A stretch of DNA of 64,000 bases from Collinsella sp. (GTDB lineage Bacteria; Actinomycetota; Coriobacteriia; Coriobacteriales; Coriobacteriaceae), in NCBI GenBank assembly GCA_018368345.1, contig JAGZEK010000002.1:62001-126000 (forward strand). Reading direction: 5' to 3'. Below the pieces are notes generated by a model. That model did no database searches. It had not been told where the DNA came from and saw only the letters and a list, made by a program, of their open reading frames with translations. Below are positions 42,937 to 51,296 of the stretch, piece by piece. Every line of letters begins with the position of its first letter. The stretch's first letter is position 1. Made by a program: the position numbers and the translations under genes.

Positions 42937-43138
42937 GTGCATTCCTTTCGCGCTACCCCCGTCCGCAAAAACGGCCCGGTCGCCCGAGCCGAATCGCAGA
43001 CCTGCTATGTTCAGACTTAGATTTTATAACCCATTAGCGCGCATATATACATACGGAATCGAAAAACTGTATGTCTAAGCGCTCCGATGCGCCAATTGCC
43101 AAGGAGTGTTCCCAACTGCCGGCAGGAAAGGAACGTCC

Positions 43139-43639
43139 CTATCTGCCATCTACGCGCTTGGCCATCCAAACATGGGGCTGGCTCTCGTCTTCGTAGTCCA
43201 CCGGGGCAATCTGCGTGTAACCCGCCTTGGCATAGAGCGGCAGCACGTATTCCTGCGCGTGCAGCTTAATGAGCTTGGCACCGGCATCACGCGCGGCGGC
43301 ATCACTGGCCTCGACGATCTTGCTCGCCAGACCGCGACGGCGCATGCTCGGCAGCACAGCCACGCGCCCCATAATATAGGTCTCCCCCGCTGCGACGCCT
43401 TCGTCCAAGTCGCACGCCGGCGAAACCGGAGCCTCTGAATCTGCCGCGCGCTCAAGCTCTTCGGGAAACACGCGCGAGCAGCCGGCAAGCTCGCCGTCTA
43501 CATAGAGCGTCCCATGAATGCAGCTCGGATCCTCGTCGATAGCGTCGAACTCATTCTCGTAGCCCTGCTCGTCCATAAAAACGACGCGGCGCACCAACGC
43601 CGCGTCATCAAAGCATCCCGTCTTAAGTTGGATATCCAT
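43139..43639 (-). CDS. GNAT-family N-acetyltransferase
   Basis: A 166-residue acetyltransferase. The acetyl-CoA-binding motif A is MGRVAVLPSMRRRGLASKIV near residue 90, and KLIKLHAQEYVLPLYAKAGY follows, a pattern of the ElaA/YjcF-like group. The N-terminal VRRVVFMDEQGYENEFDAID also fits that group. The acceptor is unknown. The ATG at 43639 has AAGGGG five bases upstream. It follows the capsule phosphatase gene by 39 bases and may be read with it. Confidence 0.88.
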   Translation of the reverse strand: MDIQLKTGCFDDAALVRRVVFMDEQGYENEFDAIDEDPSCIHGTLYVDGELAGCSRVFPEELERAADSEAPVSPACDLDEGVAAGETYIMGRVAVLPSMRRRGLASKIVEASDAAARDAGAKLIKLHAQEYVLPLYAKAGYTQIAPVDYEDESQPHVWMAKRVDGR

Positions 43640-43678
43640 GGCTACCCCTTCATTCAATGCGAACGTTAGGGACAGATT

Positions 43679-44329
43679 TTAGCGAAAATGAGCTCCGCGC
43701 ACGCTAAACTTCGCGCGAGCCTTCGCCAGGCAATCGTAATGACCCACGTTATGGGCATCGCTCGCGATGAAACTGTACAGGTTCTGATCAAACAGACGCT
43801 GTGCCGGCTTTTTCTCGCGACCAAAGCGACCGCCGGCAATAAAGTCCGCCGAAGCCTGCAGCTTGCAGCCCATATCGACCAGACGCTCCGCCACGCTTAC
43901 ATCCTTTTGAACCGCACGATAGCGCTCAGGATGAGCGATGATCACCTGGTAGCCACGGCACTGCAAATCGTAAATCGTGTTCTCGTACTCTCTAAACGCA
44001 TACGCATCGGCATGCGTCGAAAGCTCGAGCAGAAACTCGTTGGTCCCATCGAAATGCAAGTGCTCCGCGGCATCGATACCAAGCTCAACGAGCTTTCGAT
44101 GGTTGACCTCGAAGCCCATCTGGAGCGGAAAACCGTCAGCGTTATCACGCAGCAGCTCAAAGGCATCCCACATCTTGTCGTAATCAAAATAGGGATCACG
44201 GCAGTGAGGAGTGCAAACGATTCTGGTTACACCGGCCCGCTTGGCAGCCTCGAGCATCGCCAAGCTCTCATCGAGATCGGCGGCGCCGTCGTCTACACCC
44301 GGCAAGATATGGCAATGAATGTCACGCAT
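43679..44329 (-). CDS. cpsB: CpsB-type PHP-domain protein-tyrosine phosphatase
   Basis: A 216-residue metal-dependent phosphatase of the PHP family. Metal ligands are visible in DIHCHILPGVDDG at the N-terminus, CTPHCRDPYF, EVNHRK, AHPERY and ASDAHNVGH. CpsB dephosphorylates the tyrosine cluster of the CpsD kinase and so controls polysaccharide length. It lies 17 bases after cpsD. The three genes cpsC-cpsD-cpsB form one transcript, but no glycosyltransferase or polymerase genes follow, so the capsule synthesis genes must be elsewhere. Confidence 0.92.
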   Translation of the reverse strand: MRDIHCHILPGVDDGAADLDESLAMLEAAKRAGVTRIVCTPHCRDPYFDYDKMWDAFELLRDNADGFPLQMGFEVNHRKLVELGIDAAEHLHFDGTNEFLLELSTHADAYAFREYENTIYDLQCRGYQVIIAHPERYRAVQKDVSVAERLVDMGCKLQASADFIAGGRFGREKKPAQRLFDQNLYSFIASDAHNVGHYDCLAKARAKFSVRGAHFR

Positions 44330-44346
44330 AGGTCAGCCTTAATCAA

Positions 44347-45084
44347 CTAAACGTTTGCTCGGTTGGTGAAGATGCCCTTTTTGGAAGCCCCCTGATCGTC
44401 GGAGCCCTTCTTCACCTTCTTACCATCCTTGGTGTAGTAGGAGTAGTAGTACTCGCTGGTCTCGGTCTCGCAGTAGTTCATAACGGTACCGATGAGCTTG
44501 ACCTTCTCGGACTTCTTAAGCTGACCGATGGCGTTGAGCGCCTCCTCGCGCTTGGTGAAATCCTCACGCACCACGAACAGCGTACCGTCGGTCAGACTTG
44601 CGATCTCGGCAGCATCGATGAAGGTGCCGACCGGGGGAGCATCAAAGATGACGTACTGGAACTTGGCGGACAGTGCCTTTACCAGCTTGGCAAAGCGGTG
44701 AGAGACGATGATGTCGGCAGGATTGGGAATATGCGGCTCGGCATCGAGGAAGTAGAAGTTCTTCTGACCCGTCTCGACAATTGCCTGGTCAATGGAGATC
44801 TGCTCGGAAAGGACTGCATAGAGTCCGCCGCGGGAGCGGACGCCGAGCATATCGGCAAGGGACCTGCGACGCATATCAGCCTCGACCAGCAGGACGCTCT
44901 TGCCGCTGGTGGCGATAGCCTGGGCAAGGTTGATGGAAACCGTAGACTTGCCCTCGTTGGGAATCGAGGACGTAACGGTGATGGTGCGAATGGGGTCGTC
45001 CACGCTCGCAAAGCGGATGTTGGCCAGAAGGGTCTTGGCGGCATTCTGTACAACGAGCTTATCGGTGTTCTTTGCCTTAGCCAT
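44347..45084 (-). CDS. cpsD: CpsD-type bacterial tyrosine kinase
   Basis: A 245-residue BY-kinase. Walker A is SSIPNEGKST near residue 39, Walker A' is LLVEADMRRRS near 67 and Walker B lies in VIFDAPPVG. The C-terminal autophosphorylation cluster is SEYYYSYYTKDG. It works with the membrane activator CpsC and is reversed by CpsB. It begins two bases after the cpsC stop. The clear tyrosine cluster argues for a functional regulatory kinase rather than a ParA-like relative. Confidence 0.93.
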   Translation of the reverse strand: MAKAKNTDKLVVQNAAKTLLANIRFASVDDPIRTITVTSSIPNEGKSTVSINLAQAIATSGKSVLLVEADMRRRSLADMLGVRSRGGLYAVLSEQISIDQAIVETGQKNFYFLDAEPHIPNPADIIVSHRFAKLVKALSAKFQYVIFDAPPVGTFIDAAEIASLTDGTLFVVREDFTKREEALNAIGQLKKSEKVKLIGTVMNYCETETSEYYYSYYTKDGKKVKKGSDDQGASKKGIFTNRANV

Positions 45085-45086
45085 GC

Positions 45087-45743
45087 CTATTTACCACCTT
45101 TCATAGCCGGAATTCGGCCAACAACGGGAATACCCAGGAGCTCTTCTGCCTCTTCGGCACCGCGGATGCGGGTATTGAGCATGTCTGCCAAAACGACATA
45201 GGCAACTGCGATAAAGATGCCCGCGAGGAACGCGACAGCAACGTACAGCATACGCTTGGGACCGCTGGGGACTTCGGGAGTCTTAGCCTCGTCGATAACG
45301 TTGATGCTCTGGGCAGCGCCGACGTTCTGAGCGACCGTACTCACCGAGCTGGCCATGGCCTTTGCGACCTTAGCCGTCTCTTTGGCATCGGTGCCGGTAA
45401 CCGAAAGCGTAATGACACGCGTGGTGGTCTCGGAGGAAACAGACACCTTGTAGTCATCCAGATCGGTGAGGCCCAGTTCATTGGCTGCGCCGCTCTTAAC
45501 GCTATCGCTATCCAGCAGCGTGGCGATATCGTTGGAAAGCATCTGGCTCGCCGAGAGATCGTTGTAGCTCATCTGACCGCTATCGTCGGTCTTGGCGAGA
45601 ATGTACATGCTCGTCGTCGCGGTATAGGTGTTGTCCATCGCAACGAAGGACACGATGCCCATGGTGATCGCGCAGACCACCGGAAGGGTAATGACCAGCT
45701 GAAGGTGCTTCTTCAGCAGCTGGAACAGTTCGAGAAGGGTCAT
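45087..45743 (-). CDS. cpsC: CpsC-type polysaccharide co-polymerase / kinase activator (Wzz family)
   Basis: A 218-residue membrane protein with two helices (about 15-35 and 165-190) flanking an external Wzz domain. It starts MTLLELFQLLKKHLQLVITL. The second helix is preceded by the Pro-rich EVPSGPKRMLY, and the short cytoplasmic tail (RGAEEAEELLGIPVVGRIP) activates CpsD. AAAGG lies eight bases before the ATG. It is the first gene of the trio. The 195-base region upstream contains a terminator for the phoR-like gene and presumably the promoter. Confidence 0.92.
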   Translation of the reverse strand: MTLLELFQLLKKHLQLVITLPVVCAITMGIVSFVAMDNTYTATTSMYILAKTDDSGQMSYNDLSASQMLSNDIATLLDSDSVKSGAANELGLTDLDDYKVSVSSETTTRVITLSVTGTDAKETAKVAKAMASSVSTVAQNVGAAQSINVIDEAKTPEVPSGPKRMLYVAVAFLAGIFIAVAYVVLADMLNTRIRGAEEAEELLGIPVVGRIPAMKGGK

Positions 45744-45884
45744 GCAGCTTGCCTTTCATTTCCCCAGTTCGGATTGACAAAACTGTCCGTATGTTATCGC
45801 ATCTTTTTACCGAGACCAAACTCTATACATAAGAAACAGGCTCTCCTGTAAAAATGTCGGAAGCAATCGTAAAATTGCACAACA

Positions 45885-45913
45885 ACGCCGCACCCGAAAG
45901 TCAAATGCGGCGT
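45885..45913 (-). terminator. Terminator after the PhoR-like kinase gene
   Basis: ACGCCGCA (45885-45892) pairs with TGCGGCGT (45906-45913), and TGTTGTGCAATTTT follows on the minus strand. Confidence 0.65.
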
Positions 45914-45938
45914 CTGCATCAATATCTATGTTGTATCG

Positions 45939-47363
45939 CTATGCGAATGGCTCGTCCTGCCGTATGGGAAACGTCACCGTAATGGTGGTTCCCACGCCCA
46001 ACTCGCTCGACAGATCGAGCGTGGCGTGATGATACAGGGCCGCATGCTTGACAATGGCAAGCCCCAGACCGGTTCCGCCGCGTGCCTTGGACCTACTCTT
46101 GTCCACGCGATAGAACCGCTCAAATACCTTTCCCTGTTCTTCAGGCGCGATACCGATTCCCGTGTCGGCGACCGCAAGGAACGAATGGCCTTCGTCGTTG
46201 GTGCCGCACTGCAGCGTAACCGTACCGCCGGGTCGATTGTAGCGGATGGCGTTGCTTGCCAGATTATAGATGAGCTCGTCAATCAAGCGCGACACGCCTT
46301 CGATGACCACAGGCTTGGTCTCATGACTTATCGTCACATTCGCCTGACGGGCGACCTGTTCAAGACGCTGCTCAACCGCGTGGATGGCGCGCGAGAGCTC
46401 AATGGGCTCCGTGGACCCAATAGGCACCGCCTCACCCTCGGTCGCACGCTCGGCCTCGTCCAAGTTAGAGAGCGTAAGGATATCGTTGACGAGTGCCGCC
46501 AGGCGGCCCGCCTCGCGATAGATGCGACCGCCAAAGTTGCGCAGGTCGTCCTCGCCCTCGACCATGCCGTTCGCGATGAGCTCGGCATAGCCTGAAATCG
46601 CCGTAAGCGGCGTCTTGAGTTCGTGGGTGATATTGGCCGTGAACTCACGGCGCATACGGTCGTTGTCCGCCAGCACCGCCATCTGGCGCTTGAGCTCTTG
46701 GCGCTGCGACTCGATGCGCTCGAGCATGGGAACCATCTCGGCATAGGCGTGCTCATAGCTACGGCGTGGGTGGTCCAAATCCACCTCTTGCAGCGGCGCG
46801 ATAATGGCACGGGACTCGCGGCGCGCCATAAAAAACGAGAGCACCGCACCTGCTGCCGCAATAAGCAGCATCGGCGCCACCATCGACAGCAAAATCGCCG
46901 CAACGCCAGGTTGAGCTTGCGCCAGGCGGACAACCTGGCCGTTATCAAGACGCACGGCGCGATACAACATGATTTCATCGAGCGTTGAACTCGAGCGCTC
47001 CGCGGAACCCGAGCCGCTCTCAAAGGCCTCGATGACCTCGGGGCGATCGCCATGGTTGGGCAGCATGGAAGGCGACGCCTCGTTGTCGTAGGCAACCGAT
47101 CCATCCTTGTTAATCAGCGTGATGCGCAAGTCCTCGCGATCGAGGCTACGCAAGAACGGGATGGGTTCCTGCTGCTCGTCGAGGGCGGCGGCAATGAGCT
47201 CGGTTTCCTGCGCCAGATTGGCACTCGTGGCATCCGCCAAGGTGTTTTGCACAAAGAACGCACCCAGCACCGTAAACGCCACGATAACCGCCATGGCACA
47301 GACAAAGATCGTCACAAAAACGCGGTGCGACAGCGTATGTTTTCCCTGGGGGGCGAAGACCAC
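45939..47363 (-). CDS. phoR: PhoR-like sensor histidine kinase
   Basis: A 474-residue membrane kinase. Helix 1 lies at about 14-37 and helix 2 at about 155-175, with a roughly 115-residue sensor region between them. The H-box is EFTANITHELKTPLTAISGY near residue 245. The N-box (LIDELIYNLASNAIRYN), DTGIGI, ERFYRVDKSRS and GGTGLGLAI complete the ATPase. It starts with GTG three bases after the phoB stop. Together they form a PhoBR-type phosphate or envelope system, and the pstB gene upstream supports phosphate. Confidence 0.88.
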   Translation of the reverse strand: MVFAPQGKHTLSHRVFVTIFVCAMAVIVAFTVLGAFFVQNTLADATSANLAQETELIAAALDEQQEPIPFLRSLDREDLRITLINKDGSVAYDNEASPSMLPNHGDRPEVIEAFESGSGSAERSSSTLDEIMLYRAVRLDNGQVVRLAQAQPGVAAILLSMVAPMLLIAAAGAVLSFFMARRESRAIIAPLQEVDLDHPRRSYEHAYAEMVPMLERIESQRQELKRQMAVLADNDRMRREFTANITHELKTPLTAISGYAELIANGMVEGEDDLRNFGGRIYREAGRLAALVNDILTLSNLDEAERATEGEAVPIGSTEPIELSRAIHAVEQRLEQVARQANVTISHETKPVVIEGVSRLIDELIYNLASNAIRYNRPGGTVTLQCGTNDEGHSFLAVADTGIGIAPEEQGKVFERFYRVDKSRSKARGGTGLGLAIVKHAALYHHATLDLSSELGVGTTITVTFPIRQDEPFA

Positions 47364-47366
47364 GGG

Positions 47367-48095
47367 TTACTCCTCCGATGCGGTGGCCGCGGTGTCGTCA
47401 CCTTCGGCACCATCACCGGCAGAAGGCTCGGCCAAGCGGTAGCCCACGCCGCGTACGGTCTCGATGGCGCTGGCATGCTCGCCCAGTTTTTGGCGAAGCG
47501 TCTGCACGTGCACGTCAACGGTGCGCGAACCGCCGTCGAAGTCCCAGCCCCACACGCTCTGCAGCAACGACTCGCGGGTAAAGACCACGCCGGGCTTGCG
47601 CATGAGGTACTCGAGCAGGTCGAACTCGCGCAGGGTGAGCTTAAGCGGCTCGCCGGCAACGGTCACCTCGCGATGGCTGGGCGAGAGCACGATGTCGCCC
47701 ACGCTGAGCACATCGCTTGCCTGTTTGACCATGCCGCCGCGACGCAGCAGTGCGCGGCAGCGGCTGGCGAGCTCCATGAGCGAGAAGGGTTTAGTCAGGT
47801 AATCGTCGGCACCGCCATCGAGCGCCATCACCTTGTCGAGCTCGGTGTCCTTGGCGGTAAGCATCATGATGGGCACCGTCGCCGTCAGGCGATCGGCACG
47901 CAGACGACGCATAATCGCCAAGCCATCGGTGTCGGGCAGCATGATATCGAGCAGCACAGCATCGGGCACCCGTCGCGCCACGGCAGCTTTAAACTCGCCA
48001 TCGCACGAAAAGCCCTCGGCCTCGATTCCCTGCTTGCGCAGCGCGTAGACTGTCAAATCCCTGATGTTGTCATCGTCCTCGACGTAATAGATCAT
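47367..48095 (-). CDS. phoB: PhoB-like response regulator
   Basis: A 242-residue OmpR/PhoB-type regulator. The receiver (1-118) has VEDDD, the phospho-acceptor in VLLDIMLPDTDG and TKPF. The winged-helix output (about 130-225) has LTLREFDLLEYLMRKPG and RTVDVHVQTLRQKLG. An acidic Ala/Asp/Glu-rich tail follows. AAAGGGG lies six bases before the ATG. It follows pstB by 64 bases and is followed by phoR. Confidence 0.9.
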   Translation of the reverse strand: MIYYVEDDDNIRDLTVYALRKQGIEAEGFSCDGEFKAAVARRVPDAVLLDIMLPDTDGLAIMRRLRADRLTATVPIMMLTAKDTELDKVMALDGGADDYLTKPFSLMELASRCRALLRRGGMVKQASDVLSVGDIVLSPSHREVTVAGEPLKLTLREFDLLEYLMRKPGVVFTRESLLQSVWGWDFDGGSRTVDVHVQTLRQKLGEHASAIETVRGVGYRLAEPSAGDGAEGDDTAATASEE

Positions 48096-48159
48096 GTTGA
48101 ACCCCTTTGCGGCCGATATGACCGCATCTTAACCCTAAAGGCACCCGTAAAAGACAGCG

Positions 48160-49035
48160 TCAGCCAAAACGCCCCGTCAAATAATCCGCGGTGCGCGGAT
48201 CGGACGGATTCTTGAAGAGTTGCGCGGTGGGCGCGTGCTCCACCAGCTCACCCAGCAAAAAGAACGCAACTGAATCGGAAATACGCGCGGCCTGCTGCAT
48301 GTTGTGCGTCACGACCACCAGCGTGCAGGTCTCCTTGAGCTCGCAGGCCAGCTGCTCCACCACCAACGTCGACACAGGGTCGAGTGCCGAGGTCGGCTCG
48401 TCCATCAGCAGAATGTCGGGCTGCACGGCAAGTGCGCGGGCGATGCACAGGCGTTGCTGCTGACCGCCCGAAAGACCCAGGCCCGACTCCTTGAGCTTGT
48501 CCTTGACCTCATCCCATAGCGCAGCGCGACGAAGGGAGTCCTCGACCAGCTCATCGAGCACGGCGCGGTCGCGCACGCCCATACCGCGAGGACCGCAGGC
48601 GACGTTGTCGTAGATGCTCATGGGAAACGGGTTGGGGCGCTGGAACACCATGCCCACGCGCTGGCGCAAACGGCAGATGTCGTAATCGCCCAGGATATCT
48701 TGACCATCGAGCGCAATCTTGCCCTCGATGCGGCAATCCTTGATGCCGTCGTTCATGCGGTTAAAGCAGCGCAGCAACGTGGACTTTCCGCAGCCCGAAG
48801 GCCCGATGAACGAGGTGATCTGCTTGTCGCGGATCTTGATATTCACGTCCTTGAGCGCATGATGGTCGCCATAGAACAGGTCGAGGCCCTCGACATCGAT
48901 GCGCGTCGGCGAGGCCGCAAGATCCTCTGCCGTGGGGCGAGTCGCATCCCCAACCTCGCGCTCGCGCGCGGCCTCGGCCTGCGCTTTCATGAGTTCTTCA
49001 AGCTCCATGGGCCCCACAGCCGCAGCAGCCGTCAT
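48160..49035 (-). CDS. pstB: Phosphate ABC transporter ATP-binding protein
   Basis: A 291-residue ABC ATPase that energises phosphate uptake. Walker A is GPSGCGKST near residue 81, the Q-loop is FQRPNPFPMSIYDNV (the PstB hallmark), the signature is LSGGQQQR and Walker B is ILLMDEPTSALDP. It has about 40 extra N-terminal residues, rich in Ala and Glu, compared with typical PstB. The ATG at 49035 has GGAGGT seven bases upstream. No pstS, pstC, pstA or phoU is next to it, so the rest of the transporter is encoded elsewhere. Confidence 0.92.
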   Translation of the reverse strand: MTAAAAVGPMELEELMKAQAEAAREREVGDATRPTAEDLAASPTRIDVEGLDLFYGDHHALKDVNIKIRDKQITSFIGPSGCGKSTLLRCFNRMNDGIKDCRIEGKIALDGQDILGDYDICRLRQRVGMVFQRPNPFPMSIYDNVACGPRGMGVRDRAVLDELVEDSLRRAALWDEVKDKLKESGLGLSGGQQQRLCIARALAVQPDILLMDEPTSALDPVSTLVVEQLACELKETCTLVVVTHNMQQAARISDSVAFFLLGELVEHAPTAQLFKNPSDPRTADYLTGRFG

Positions 49036-49138
49036 ACCGCATACCTCCATATCGATATCAATTCAGCAGTATCGATAGTAGGAATCGCGGCTCATATGCA
49101 CGTGAGCGCATTGTCAAGTGTTTGTAAGGGAACGCTGG

Positions 49139-50377
49139 CTATGCGGCGGGCAGCTCGATGGTGAATATCGTGTGTTCGGGCGTCGATTCACATGCAACGG
49201 TACCGCCGTGTGCCGCGATGATCTCCTTGGCAATAGCAAGCCCCAGTCCAGCGCCGCCGCGATTGGTCGCACGCGCCGCATCCAGGCGATAGAACTTCTC
49301 AAAGATCACCTTGAACTTTGACTCAGGGATGGGATCGCCCTGATTGATAAAGCGCACGCGCACGCCACCGTCGTCCCGGCGTCTGGCCTCGATCGTGATG
49401 GTCGAGCCCTCATAGCTATAGGCAATAGCGTTTTTCATGATGTTGTTGAACACGCGAGCCATCTTGTCGCCATCCACGAGCACCGTCAGGTCCTCGCGAA
49501 TATCAACTTGGACTTCCTTATGCTGCTCGTTGAGGATGGGATAGAACTCGTCAGCCACCTGAGCCAGCAGCAACCCCAGATCAACATAGCCGCGCGTGAG
49601 CACGATATCGTGGAAGTCAAAGCGCGTGATATCGAAGAACTCTTCGATGAGCGTATCGAGCCGGTGCGCCTTGTCGAGCGCCACGCCCGTAAAGTGCGCA
49701 CGTTGCTCAACCGGCAGCTCAGGAGCCTCTTGCAGCAGCGAAAGATAGCCCACCACACTGGCAAGCGGGGTGCGTAGGTCATGTGCCAAGTACGTGACCA
49801 GATCGTCCTTGCGATGCGACTCGTCACGCAGAGCTTGCTGCACCTTGCGCTCACGGTCACGCACGCGGTTAAGGGCGCCCTCGACCTCCAAGAAGTCGCC
49901 GTCGATGTTGTCCCAGGTGTCGGGGTGATCGATCAGGCGATCTTGAATACGAGCAGCCAGCACACAATCGGCATGCTGCTCGCCCTGCTCGTAGCCCTGG
50001 TAGTACAGGGCGCGGCCGCACAAGAACAGCACGCACACGGCAAGCGCCAGCACAAAGCCAAGCATGTTGAATACAAAGCCGGCATCGAACAACACCGGCC
50101 CTTCGATGCCGCCGAGCGCCATGGCGCCAATCGCCAACGTCATGGCCCACGCGGCGCCGCCAATCACCACGCAGCGGCACACGATCTCAAATCGATCGAT
50201 CAGCAAAAAGCCGACAAGCAGCACCGCCAAGATTCCGACGATGTTGTCGATGCCAATCAGCAGCAGGCTCAGCAAAAAGAGCAGCACCGTTGCAAGCGCG
50301 CGGTTGTCGACGACCGATCTCACGTATTCAAAGAGCCGATCGGGCACCTCGAACGCTTGCCTATCGTCTTTTGTCAT
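49139..50377 (-). CDS. VanS-like sensor histidine kinase
   Basis: A 412-residue kinase with four closely spaced N-terminal helices (about 25-130) and almost no external domain, so it probably senses something in or at the membrane. The H-box YLAHDLRTPLASVVGYLSLL lies near residue 215. NNIMKNAIAYS, FEKFYRLDAARA and GGAGLGLAI complete it. The H-box and the receiver partner resemble VanR/VanS-type systems. The ATG at 50377 has GAGG eight bases upstream, and the gene starts 26 bases after the regulator's stop. Confidence 0.86.
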   Translation of the reverse strand: MTKDDRQAFEVPDRLFEYVRSVVDNRALATVLLFLLSLLLIGIDNIVGILAVLLVGFLLIDRFEIVCRCVVIGGAAWAMTLAIGAMALGGIEGPVLFDAGFVFNMLGFVLALAVCVLFLCGRALYYQGYEQGEQHADCVLAARIQDRLIDHPDTWDNIDGDFLEVEGALNRVRDRERKVQQALRDESHRKDDLVTYLAHDLRTPLASVVGYLSLLQEAPELPVEQRAHFTGVALDKAHRLDTLIEEFFDITRFDFHDIVLTRGYVDLGLLLAQVADEFYPILNEQHKEVQVDIREDLTVLVDGDKMARVFNNIMKNAIAYSYEGSTITIEARRRDDGGVRVRFINQGDPIPESKFKVIFEKFYRLDAARATNRGGAGLGLAIAKEIIAAHGGTVACESTPEHTIFTIELPAA

Positions 50378-50403
50378 ATCAAGATCCTCACAAGCGAAAA
50401 GCG

Positions 50404-51099
50404 TTATTCGATGATGTAGCCGACGCCCCAGACGTTTTTGATAAAGCGTGGCTTTTGTGCGTCGTCGCCGATCTTTTCGCGCAAGTGGCGAATGTGCACC
50501 ATCACCGTATTGTTGGAGCCGGGCATAAAATCCTCGTTCCACACCGCGCGGAACAGGTCCTCCACGGCCACCACGCTGCCGCGATGCTCGACCAGATACA
50601 GCAAGATTGAATACTCGGTGGGTGTGAGGCGTACCGGTGCACCGTCCACCGTCACGGAACGAGCGTCGCGGTTGATCTCCAAGCCGTCGAGCTGAATGGT
50701 CGGCGACTCGGCCGCCTGCGCACGGCTACCGTAGCTGGTGTAGCGGCGAAGCTGAGCGTGCACGCGCGCGATGAGCTCCAGCGGGCGGAACGGCTTGACC
50801 ACGTAATCGTCCGCGCCAAGCGAAAGGCCCCCGATCTTGTCTTGCTGGGCATCGCGCGCCGTCAGCATGATCACGGGATAGGTATGGCTGGAACGGATCG
50901 TACGCAGCAGCTCAAACCCATCGATATCGGGCAGCATGACATCCAGCAGCGCCAAATCAAACTCCTGCTCCAAGATTGCTTTGGCAGCATCAGCCCCGCT
51001 ATAGGCAATCTGGACATCAAAGCCCTCTTTTGTAAGGTAGATACCAACCAAGTCGGCGATGGCCTTCTCGTCATCAACTACCAGTATGCGCTCGTTCAT
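50404..51099 (-). CDS. VanR-like response regulator
   Basis: A 231-residue OmpR-type regulator. The receiver has VVDDE at the N-terminus, the acceptor Asp in LALLDVMLPDIDGFELL and VKPFRPLEL. The winged-helix half has LTPTEYSILLYLVEHRG and NTVMVHIRHLREKIGDD, typical of the VanR group. GAGAGGAG lies five bases before the ATG. It is divergent from a D,D-carboxypeptidase gene, which it probably controls from the shared 197-base region. Confidence 0.88.
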   Translation of the reverse strand: MNERILVVDDEKAIADLVGIYLTKEGFDVQIAYSGADAAKAILEQEFDLALLDVMLPDIDGFELLRTIRSSHTYPVIMLTARDAQQDKIGGLSLGADDYVVKPFRPLELIARVHAQLRRYTSYGSRAQAAESPTIQLDGLEINRDARSVTVDGAPVRLTPTEYSILLYLVEHRGSVVAVEDLFRAVWNEDFMPGSNNTVMVHIRHLREKIGDDAQKPRFIKNVWGVGYIIE

Positions 51100-51296
51100 G
51101 CGTGCTCCTCTCGCGCTCCATTATGCCCGAGGCGACGCACGCCACACACAACAAGCGTGGGTGATTAAGTCGGCCTTAAGCACCCTTGTGCCCGTTCGGG
51201 AGCGGATGTGGGCCACGCACGCACGCGATGATCGCCGACGCCGGCAAACGATATACTCTAGTTCCGGAAGAGACCATCCCGTCGAAAGCGAAATCC

